Source: Faecalibacterium sp. CAG:1138 (lineage in GTDB: Bacteria; Bacillota; Clostridia; Christensenellales; CAG-917). Taken from it: DNA of 64,000 bases. The position numbers were made by a program, and so were the translations under genes. Under the pieces are notes generated by a model. The model was not told the origin of the DNA and searched no databases. It saw nothing but the letters and a program-made list of their open reading frames with translations. Within the stretch, counting starts at the first letter, position 1; every line of letters starts with the position of its first letter. The stretch is from the NCBI GenBank assembly GCA_000434675.1, contig HF988640.1, forward strand, positions 31,889-95,888. The letters are read 5' to 3'. This document shows positions 9,118 to 15,331 of the stretch, one piece after another.

Positions 9118-10376
9118 GAAGCTTCAATCGTTTGTTCTGCGGTTTCGATTTTGTTTTGTGTTTCGTCGGTTTGGGCGGCTCGCTTTTGGAAGGATACGTA
9201 AAGCTCGTAGATTTTGTCGAAGTTTTCCTTAAACACAAAGACCACTTCCGGATCGAACTGTTCGCCGCTGCACCTGATGATTTCGCGGAGAGCGGCGTCC
9301 ACGGACCAGCTGTCCTTATAGCTGCGTCTTGAGGTCAGGGCGTCGAACACGTCCACCACCGCCATCATGCGGCTGTAGAGGTGGATCTGTTCTTTTTTAA
9401 GCCCCAGATAACCATTGCCGTCCCAATGTTCGTGATGCTGTTCGGCGATAACTCTCGCAATTTGCATGATTTCGCTCGGGGAGTTTTGCAGCAGCTCCTT
9501 GCCGTAGATAACGTGTTTTTTGACTTCCTCGAATTCTTCGGGGGTAAGCTTGCCGGGCTTGGACAGAATCTTTTCGTCAACGCCGAGCTTGCCGATGTCG
9601 TGCAGCATTGCCGCAACGGAAACGTTGTAGGCTTCCTTTTCGGGCAGGCCGAAGCCCTTGGCCAGAACGTACATATACGCACTTACGCGTTCTAAGTGCT
9701 CGCCCGTTTCTTCCGATTTGTTTTCGGCAATCTGGGCAAGGCTTTGCACGACTTCGATTTGCGTGCTTTTCAGCTCTTCAACGAGCTTGTGGTTGAAGGT
9801 GACGTATTGAAAAACGTCGGTCATCATGTTCGAAGTAATGTGAGTCAGAAGCATGATGACGCCGGTGAGAATCAGATATTCGATAAGCCGCGGCAAAAAT
9901 CCGTAGAGAAGGGCGGATTTATAGCTGACTATCAGCGGATCGTCGTAAACAATCGAGAGCGGAACGCTCAGCACGTGTCCCACAAACATCGCTACCACGG
10001 TTTCTATGCTCGTAACAAGGTTCATTTGGCGGTTGAAATACAGACAGGACGCCAGAATCGGCAGCATCAACACAAGCACCATGTGCATGGATAAAAAAGC
10101 AAAACCTATCATCACCAGAACGTTCGTCAGAGCTATCGAAACGTATTTCACCGACGGGCTCTGCACGTTCAGCACCACCGTCAACAAAAAAATCGTCAGC
10201 ACCCCAACGCTCAGCACGCCGAACACTATGGAAACTTCGTCCTTGTTAAGTTTGAAGACCTCCATATAGTTCAGCAAAAACATCACGAGAAAGCCGACGA
10301 ACGCGTCAAGCGCTATATAGCCGATCATCTTGTTGACCTTATATTCGTTTTTTATCAATGATTCCTTGTATTCCAT
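9102..10376 (-). CDS. membrane HD-GYP-type phosphodiesterase
   Basis: A 424-residue protein. Residues 1-185 contain about six hydrophobic segments, a membrane sensor region of unknown type. A linker leads to an HD-GYP catalytic domain with HD at 259-260 (MLHDIGKLG) and HHEHWDGNGY around 314-323. The family hydrolyses cyclic di-GMP using a metal centre on the cytoplasmic side. The usual G-Y-P-x-G-L reads G-Y-L-G-L here, losing the proline and one residue, so the substrate or partner contact may be altered. AGAGGGG precedes the ATG. A c-di-GMP-type riboswitch elsewhere in the window (about 33.25 kb) fits with c-di-GMP signalling in this organism. Confidence 0.85.
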   Translation of the reverse strand: MEYKESLIKNEYKVNKMIGYIALDAFVGFLVMFLLNYMEVFKLNKDEVSIVFGVLSVGVLTIFLLTVVLNVQSPSVKYVSIALTNVLVMIGFAFLSMHMVLVLMLPILASCLYFNRQMNLVTSIETVVAMFVGHVLSVPLSIVYDDPLIVSYKSALLYGFLPRLIEYLILTGVIMLLTHITSNMMTDVFQYVTFNHKLVEELKSTQIEVVQSLAQIAENKSEETGEHLERVSAYMYVLAKGFGLPEKEAYNVSVAAMLHDIGKLGVDEKILSKPGKLTPEEFEEVKKHVIYGKELLQNSPSEIMQIARVIAEQHHEHWDGNGYLGLKKEQIHLYSRMMAVVDVFDALTSRRSYKDSWSVDAALREIIRCSGEQFDPEVVFVFKENFDKIYELYVSFQKRAAQTDETQNKIETAEQTIEASKNDA

Positions 10377-10514
10377 ACGACCCCTCTATATGAAACCTTT
10401 ATATTCATTCTAACGCAAAACCCCCGCCAAATCAAGCGAAAAAGTCAAATTCTCCGCCCGACGCAAAAAAAGATAAAAAAAACCGCAACCTCGCCGAAAA
10501 AACCGCAAAAACAG

Positions 10515-10543
10515 TTGACATTCTCGTTCGGATATACTAAAAT
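10515..10543 (+). promoter_or_regulatory. sigma-A promoter of tRNA-Asn
   Basis: TTGACA, 17-bp spacer, TAAAAT; tRNA-Asn begins about 19 nt downstream. Confidence 0.7.
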
Positions 10544-10561
10544 GACTATGCTAAAAGATAT

Positions 10562-10637
10562 TCCTCTATAGCTCAGTCGGTAGAGCATGCGGCTGTTAAC
10601 CGCAGGGTCGTTGGTTCGAGTCCAACTGGGGGAGCCA
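10562..10637 (+). tRNA. tRNA-Asn (GTT)
   Basis: A complete 76-nt cloverleaf: acceptor TCCTCTA / TGGGGGA with two G-T pairs, D arm GCTC/GAGC, anticodon stem TGCGG/CCGCA around loop CTGTTAA (anticodon GTT), T arm GTTGG/CCAAC with TTCGAGT. Discriminator G and CCA are encoded. Confidence 0.97.
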
Positions 10638-10644
10638 CAAAAAG

Positions 10645-10672
10645 AAGGGCACCGAAAGGATGTCCTTTTTTT
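10645..10672 (+). terminator. terminator after tRNA-Asn
   Basis: An AAGGGCA-CC / GG-TGTCCTT hairpin with GAAA loop followed by seven T. Confidence 0.75.
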
Positions 10673-10774
10673 GTTGTTTACCCCTATGAACCGACGAGCC
10701 TGCGCAGGATTTTGCAAAGCAAAACCGCACAAAGGGCGCGACGCGTAAAGCCGACAACACGGTGCGTTGTCGGT

Positions 10775-10843
10775 AGCCAAAGCGAGCAAGGGCAATGCCC
10801 GAAGCCGGACCGTTGGTTCGAGTCCAACCGGGGGAGCCATGAC
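10775..10843 (+). repeat. dispersed GCCAAAGCGA repeat, copy B, fused to a tRNA-Asn 3' copy
   Basis: AGCCAAAGCGAGCAAG, then hairpin GGGC-AAT-GCCC, then GAAGCCGGACC, then the tRNA 3' half copy. The same blocks occur in copy A at 48847-48906 on the minus strand, where a different hairpin (GGCTC-TTT-GAGCC) occupies the same place. Confidence 0.65.
10811..10839 (+). repeat. duplicated 3' end of tRNA-Asn (att-like)
   Basis: Matches 28 of 29 positions of tRNA-Asn 10609-10637 (T arm, acceptor strand, discriminator and CCA). No 5' tRNA half precedes it. The interval between the two copies is 173 bp and encodes no integrase. The interval 10638-10810 also holds the palindrome CCGACAAC...GTTGTCGG at about 10751-10773. 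Confidence 0.7.
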
Positions 10844-10851
10844 TTATTTAT

Positions 10852-10883
10852 AGGGCGCGAAATAAACTTCGCGCCCTATTTTG
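10852..10883 (+). terminator. strong hairpin/terminator after the tRNA-like repeat
   Basis: A perfect stem AGGGCGCGAA / TTCGCGCCCT followed by ATTTTG. Confidence 0.6.
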
Positions 10884-10984
10884 ACGCCTTTTGGGCGGAT
10901 ATAGTTAAATTATTATTTAGAAGTTTACAAACAAACAAATAAATGATAAAATCAAAAATAAGATTGTGAAATGACGTAAAAGAT

Positions 10985-11275
10985 TTGGTTTACGCTTGCA
11001 AAAAGCAGGTAGGCGGTATAAAATATACTTATCGAAGAAACATCATAAAGATAAAGCAGAGTTGTTTCGGAGATAATCCGAGCAAATTGTATAAATTCTA
11101 TTACGTAAGAAACGACGTTTTGGAAAACGGCTATTTCGCAAAAGGCTCAGTCTGGATTTTTGAAATTCGCTATGAATTTGATGCTGATTCCAACGGATAC
11201 AAATTCAAACTGTTTATCGAAAGCGCCGATTCCACCAGCAACGGGGTTTATAAGAATTACTATAAAATAGGATAA
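10985..11275 (+). pseudogene. hypothetical frame without a proper start, likely gene fragment
   Basis: An open frame of 96 codons beginning at TTG, with no internal ATG and no SD. The upstream in-frame stop is only five codons away (10967-10969). The product is Tyr/Lys/Asn rich (KLYKFYYVRNDVL, GSVWIFEIRYEFD) and AT-rich in codon use, unlike the flanking genes. No family is recognised. It may be the 3' end of a transferred gene, or a chance frame. Confidence 0.3.
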
Positions 11276-11283
11276 AAGTTTTG

Positions 11284-11313
11284 CTCTTTTTGCCTAAACA
11301 AGGGCAAAAGAGC
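11284..11313. other. hairpin upstream of the monooxygenase gene
   Basis: GCTCTTTTTGCC and GGCAAAAGAGC form a stem of about 11 bp. No T-run follows on the plus strand. It could act as terminator of the fragment or as a 5' leader structure. Confidence 0.4.
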
Positions 11314-11342
11314 TCGGCAGTCCGCGCAAAAACGGAGGAACA

Positions 11343-11642
11343 ATGAACGATAAGTTGACGATTATAGTTCGCTATACGACGAAAAGCGGTCTTGCCAAGA
11401 CTTTTTCTGATGAGGTTCTGAAACTTGGAATTTTGCCCGAAATAAGAAAAGAGGACGGTTGCGAGGAATACTCTTACTATCTGTCCGCCGAAAATCCGTC
11501 CGAGGTCGTGCTTTTGGAAAGGTGGGCGTCGGAAGAAAAGCAAATTGCGCATTTAGCGGGCAAAGCAATGGAAAAACTGAGGCTCGTGAAGGACGAGTAC
11601 GTTGTTTCGCAGACAGTCGAAAAATTTAATATCCGAAAATAA
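11343..11642 (+). CDS. antibiotic biosynthesis monooxygenase (ABM/YgiN-like) family protein
   Basis: A 99-residue ferredoxin-like-fold protein. The pattern YTTKSGLAKTFSDEVL, then EEYSYYLSAENPSEVVLLERWAS and a C-terminal helix matches the dimeric ABM/quinol-monooxygenase superfamily, which acts on small aromatic or quinone-like substrates, often without cofactor. GGAGG sits 7 nt before the ATG. A terminator follows. It is monocistronic; substrate cannot be inferred. Confidence 0.75.
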   Translation: MNDKLTIIVRYTTKSGLAKTFSDEVLKLGILPEIRKEDGCEEYSYYLSAENPSEVVLLERWASEEKQIAHLAGKAMEKLRLVKDEYVVSQTVEKFNIRK

Positions 11643-11645
11643 GAA

Positions 11646-11668
11646 ACCGCCGGAAAGGCGGTTTTTTG
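11646..11668. terminator. bidirectional terminator
   Basis: Stem ACCGCC / GGCGGT, loop GGAAA, six T on the plus strand. It is shared by the convergent ABM and GtrA genes. Confidence 0.8.
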
Positions 11669-11677
11669 CAAGCGTTT

Positions 11678-12199
11678 TTATTTATCTTCGGAATCGGTTT
11701 CGACTGTTTTTTCCGCGTCGGTTTGTTCGGAAGATTCTTCCTGCTCGGTGGATTCTTCCTGAGGTTCCTCTCGGTGTTTTTCGGCGGTGTCGATGCTGCC
11801 TTTGAAAACGAAGAAGCGTTGATAGAAATATTCCAGAACCAGATTAAGCACCATGAAAATGGCTTCGATAAGATATTCGTTCCAGCCCTTGCCGCTCAAA
11901 AACTTGGTGCAAAGCGCGGACACAGGGGAGAATACCGCGTAAAACGCCGCCACTTTGAGCATCGCGATAGGCACGTTTGCGGCCGATTTGAAGGTGAATT
12001 TGCGGTTGAAGGTGAAGTTCCAGATAACCGACAAAATCAGCGAAATGAGGTTTGAAAGCCAGGTAAGTTTGTGCTCGTTGTCCCAGTGAAAAACTTCCAC
12101 CATGAGGGTGTAGCTTAAAATCTGAATGACGCCCGCGCTGACAGAAAACAGTGTAAATTTGAGAGTTCTTAGAAGTTCTTGTTTTTCTTCTTTTTCCAT
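11678..12199 (-). CDS. GtrA-like membrane protein
   Basis: A 173-residue protein with four predicted membrane helices (FTLFSVSAGVIQILSYTLM, LTWLSNLISLILSVIWNF, MLKVAAFYAVFSPVSALC, LIEAIFMVLNLVLEYF). The NFTFNRKFTF motif after helix 2 is characteristic of the GtrA family. Members flip or help move lipid-linked sugars used in cell-wall glycosylation. The C-terminal ~35 residues are a Glu/Ser/Thr-rich acidic tail. The ATG at 12199 is chosen because GGAGG lies 7 nt upstream. No glycosyltransferase is adjacent. Confidence 0.82.
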   Translation of the reverse strand: MEKEEKQELLRTLKFTLFSVSAGVIQILSYTLMVEVFHWDNEHKLTWLSNLISLILSVIWNFTFNRKFTFKSAANVPIAMLKVAAFYAVFSPVSALCTKFLSGKGWNEYLIEAIFMVLNLVLEYFYQRFFVFKGSIDTAEKHREEPQEESTEQEESSEQTDAEKTVETDSEDK

Positions 12200-12412
12200 A
12201 ATGACCTCCGTTAATAGATACATTATAGTTTGTTTCTTCAAAAAAGTCAACGTGGCGAAAAATGTTTTTTTGGTTTTCGAAAAATTGCAAATCGGCAAAA
12301 TGCGCGGTTTATTGTGAAAAACAGAAATAAAAACGCTGCGTTTGGGTTTTTGTCGGAAATTTTAACAAAAAAGCCGTTTTTTAAAAAGCGGAAAACGCCG
12401 TTTATCATTTCG

Positions 12413-12441
12413 TTGCTTTTGGCGAAAATAAGTGGTATAAT
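12413..12441 (+). promoter_or_regulatory. sigma-A promoter of the winged-helix/uvrBA transcript
   Basis: TTGCTT, 17-bp spacer, TATAAT, 27 nt before the first ATG. No LexA-type box is seen in the 12.2-12.47 kb gap. Confidence 0.65.
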
Positions 12442-12468
12442 ATATAATCATATATGCGGAGGGTTCAA

Positions 12469-12924
12469 ATGATAGGCGGAAAAACATTTGCCGTTCTGAA
12501 AGCGGTCGTGGAGCTTTCGGGCGGAACGTTCAAGGTTCTCGACGCGGACGACATCATCGAAAAGGTCGAAGGGGAGAAACCACAGAAGCTGGAGCTTTCG
12601 GGCATAATCAAAAGTCTGGCCGAGCAGGGGCTCGTGAAAGTGAAAACGGCTTCCACCGAAACTTACTGCATACAAAGCCTCACCCGCGCGACGCTTGTTT
12701 TGGAGGGCAAGGACGAAACGGCGCATTCGCCAAAGGAAATTTCGACCGAGCAGGAAACCGTACGGCCGAAAACCGAAGAAACGGGCAGGTTCAGAACCGC
12801 AACGGTGGTGGAGCTTGAAAAAGTTAAGGGGCTTATAAAAAGAGCCGCGTTTTTCGGCGCGCTGATCGGAGGCGCCCTCGTCGGAGGACTTTTGATAGTT
12901 CTTTTCAAACTTATCGTAAAATAA
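12469..12924 (+). CDS. small protein with winged-helix-like N terminus and C-terminal membrane helix
   Basis: A 151-residue protein. ATG 12469 is chosen over the ATG 15 nt upstream because GCGGAGGG precedes it. Residues 1-75 have the helix-helix-helix-strand look of a winged helix (AVLKAVVELSGGTFKVLDA, later LSGIIKSLAEQGLVKVK). A polar linker follows, then one membrane helix near the C terminus (AFFGALIGGALVGGLLIVLF). It would be a tail-anchored cytoplasmic domain. It shares its layout with the next gene, 12 nt away, and both precede uvrB. No family is recognised. Confidence 0.7.
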   Translation: MIGGKTFAVLKAVVELSGGTFKVLDADDIIEKVEGEKPQKLELSGIIKSLAEQGLVKVKTASTETYCIQSLTRATLVLEGKDETAHSPKEISTEQETVRPKTEETGRFRTATVVELEKVKGLIKRAAFFGALIGGALVGGLLIVLFKLIVK

Positions 12925-12936
12925 CCGAGGTGCAAA

Positions 12937-13356
12937 ATGTTCGCAAAACGGGACGAACTTAAAAACGACTACATCAAAAACGAATTGACCAAAAAGGAAA
13001 AGGCCGTTATGTGGGCCATCTTTAACGCTGCCGAAAACGGCGACGGAGTGGCGATTCTGAAACCCGTTGACATTTTGCGGGCGATTCCGTTTAAGATAGA
13101 GTTTGCAAAAGAGGAACTGGAGCCGACGCTTAAGGCTCTGGAGCTGGACGAATATATCGACTTCGTGCAGGCCGACAAGGACGGCGAAAAAAACTATTGC
13201 GTCAACCTTAAAAACAAAGGCCTCAACTTTGCCAGGACGGAAGCTATGGTCAAGCGCAGTTTGCGGCGCAAGATTCTGTTCACAATACTTTTTGCCATTC
13301 TCGGCGCGACGATATCCATGCTTTGGAAGTTCGTTTTGAGCAAATATTTCGGATGA
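12937..13356 (+). CDS. second winged-helix-like/tail-anchored small protein
   Basis: A 139-residue protein with the same plan as the preceding gene: a helical, DNA-binding-like domain (KEKAVMWAIFNAAENGDGV, later EELEPTLKALELDEYIDFV), a basic stretch (KRSLRRK) and a C-terminal membrane helix (ILFTILFAILGATISMLW). Its stop overlaps the uvrB start (ATGA), so expression is probably coupled to uvrB. Sequence similarity between the two small proteins is low, so a common origin is inferred only from layout and adjacency. Confidence 0.7.
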   Translation: MFAKRDELKNDYIKNELTKKEKAVMWAIFNAAENGDGVAILKPVDILRAIPFKIEFAKEELEPTLKALELDEYIDFVQADKDGEKNYCVNLKNKGLNFARTEAMVKRSLRRKILFTILFAILGATISMLWKFVLSKYFG

Positions 13357-15314
13357 TGGACAGATTTATTCTAAAAAGCAAATACAAGCCTTGCGGCGAT
13401 CAACCGCAAGCAATCGAATCGTTGACGGAAGGGCTTAACGACGGACTGAGGACACAGGTTCTGTTGGGCGTTACGGGTTCGGGAAAAACCTTCACTATGG
13501 CAAACGTTATCGCTAACGTGCAAAGGCCTGCGCTGGTCATAGCGCACAACAAGACTCTGGCGGCTCAACTCTGCAACGAATTTCGGGAGTTTTTTCCCGA
13601 AAACCGTGTGGAGTTTTTTGTATCTTATTACGACTATTATCAGCCGGAAGCGTACATTCCCCGTTCCGACACCTACATCGAAAAAGAACTGCAGATAAAC
13701 GACGAAATCGACAAGCTGCGCCACTCGGCAACCTCCAGTCTTTGCGAAAGAAGGGACGTTATAGTGGTGGCGTCGGTAAGCTGTATTTACGGTTTGGGCG
13801 GGCCGGTGGAATACTACAATCAGGCGGTGTCGCTAAGGCCGGGTATGGAAATCGACCGCGACGAACTGGCGATGAAACTTGTTTCCATTCAGTATAAAAG
13901 GGCCGACCTCGATTTTGTGAGGGCCACTTTCAGAATGCGCGGCGACGTTATGGACATTTTTCCTGCGTCCAACAGCGAAATTGCCATAAGGGTGGAATTT
14001 TTCGGCGACGAAGTGGAAAGAATTTCCGAAATCGACAGCTTCAGCGGCCGAGCGATTTCCACGCTCGAGCACGCCGTCATTTTCCCTGCAACGCACTACG
14101 TCATCGGCGACGACAAGCTGGAGGACGCCTTGAAGGTCATTCTGAAGGATAAGGACGAGCAGGTGCGCGCTTTCACCGAGGCGGGCAAGCTTATCGAAGC
14201 GCAACGCATCGGCGAACGCGTCAGCTACGACGTCGAAATGATAAAGGAAATCGGCTATTGCAGCGGCATAGAAAACTACAGCCGCTATTTCGACGGACGC
14301 GCTCCGGGCCAGCCGCCGTACACGCTTTTAAGCTTTTTCCCGAAAGATTTCGTAACGTTTATCGACGAATCTCACATTACGATTCCGCAGATTCGCGCCA
14401 TGTATAACGGCGACAGAAGCCGCAAGGTCAACCTCGTGGAGTACGGCTTCCGTCTTCCGGCGGCCTATGACAACAGGCCGCTCACCTTCGAGGAATTCGA
14501 CGAAAGAGTCGGTCAGCTTATATGCACTTCGGCAACCCCCGGGCCGTACGAAATGGAACAGGCGGACAACGTCGTCGAACAGCTTATAAGGCCTACGGGG
14601 CTTATCGATCCGGAAATTTCGGTGAGGCCGGTGAAGGGACAGATCGACGACCTTATCGGCGAAATCAACGCCGTCACGGAAAAGGGCGGCAGAGTTCTGG
14701 TTACGACGCTCACCAAAAAAATGGCGGAAAATCTGACGGACTTTTTGAAGGAAAACGGCATCAAAGTCAAGTATATGCACTCGGAAATCGTTACGCTCGA
14801 GAGGGTGGAAATCATCGGCGAATTAAGAAGAGGCGAGTTTGACGTTCTTGTCGGCATAAACCTTTTGAGGGAAGGGCTGGACCTTCCGGAAGTCAGGCTC
14901 GTGGCCATACTCGACGCGGACAAGGAAGGATTTTTGCGTTCGGACACCGCGCTCATTCAGACCATAGGCCGCGCCGCAAGAAACGTGGACGGCAAAGTTA
15001 TAATGTACGCCGACAACGTCACCGGCAGCATGCAGCGCGCAATAAGCGAAACCAATCGCCGCCGCAAGATTCAGTCGGAGTACAACAAGGCGCACGGCAT
15101 CACGCCTAAATCTGTCGAAAAGGAAATCGTCAACACCATCGAAATCACCAAAAAGATAGATGAAACGCCGAAAACGCCTGTTAAAAACATCGCTTATGAG
15201 ATTGAGCGCCTGAAAGCTCTGATGCAAATCGCCAGCGACGCGCTGGATTTCGAACGCGCAATCGTGCTCAGGGACGAAATTCAAAAACTTAAAAAACAAC
15301 TGAAAAAGGACTGA
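13353..15314 (+). CDS. uvrB: excinuclease ABC subunit B
   Basis: A 653-residue UvrB, the damage-verifying helicase of nucleotide excision repair, which takes the lesion from UvrA and recruits UvrC. Visible are GDQPQAI near the start, Walker A GVTGSGKT (39-46), the YYDYYQPEAYIP beta-hairpin used to probe the duplex, the helicase motifs FIDESH, TSATPG and QTIGRAARN, and the C-terminal UVR coiled coil (LDFERAIVLRDEIQKL) that contacts UvrC. Length is normal. The start overlaps the stop of the upstream gene; ATG ATG leaves one residue of uncertainty. uvrA follows after 17 nt; uvrC is not in the window. Confidence 0.98.
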   Translation: MMDRFILKSKYKPCGDQPQAIESLTEGLNDGLRTQVLLGVTGSGKTFTMANVIANVQRPALVIAHNKTLAAQLCNEFREFFPENRVEFFVSYYDYYQPEAYIPRSDTYIEKELQINDEIDKLRHSATSSLCERRDVIVVASVSCIYGLGGPVEYYNQAVSLRPGMEIDRDELAMKLVSIQYKRADLDFVRATFRMRGDVMDIFPASNSEIAIRVEFFGDEVERISEIDSFSGRAISTLEHAVIFPATHYVIGDDKLEDALKVILKDKDEQVRAFTEAGKLIEAQRIGERVSYDVEMIKEIGYCSGIENYSRYFDGRAPGQPPYTLLSFFPKDFVTFIDESHITIPQIRAMYNGDRSRKVNLVEYGFRLPAAYDNRPLTFEEFDERVGQLICTSATPGPYEMEQADNVVEQLIRPTGLIDPEISVRPVKGQIDDLIGEINAVTEKGGRVLVTTLTKKMAENLTDFLKENGIKVKYMHSEIVTLERVEIIGELRRGEFDVLVGINLLREGLDLPEVRLVAILDADKEGFLRSDTALIQTIGRAARNVDGKVIMYADNVTGSMQRAISETNRRRKIQSEYNKAHGITPKSVEKEIVNTIEITKKIDETPKTPVKNIAYEIERLKALMQIASDALDFERAIVLRDEIQKLKKQLKKD

Positions 15315-15331
15315 AAAGTCATAAGTTACAT

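Noticed and set aside
10445..10840. 131-codon minus-strand frame across tRNA-Asn and the repeat
   Set aside because: It reads through a complete tRNA, a terminator and the tRNA-like repeat; the encoded phrases are the usual artefact of translated tRNA sequence.
12200..12468. LexA/SOS box in front of the uvrBA transcript
   Set aside because: No Firmicute-type GAAC-N4-GTTC element is visible in the gap; only a sigma-A promoter is.
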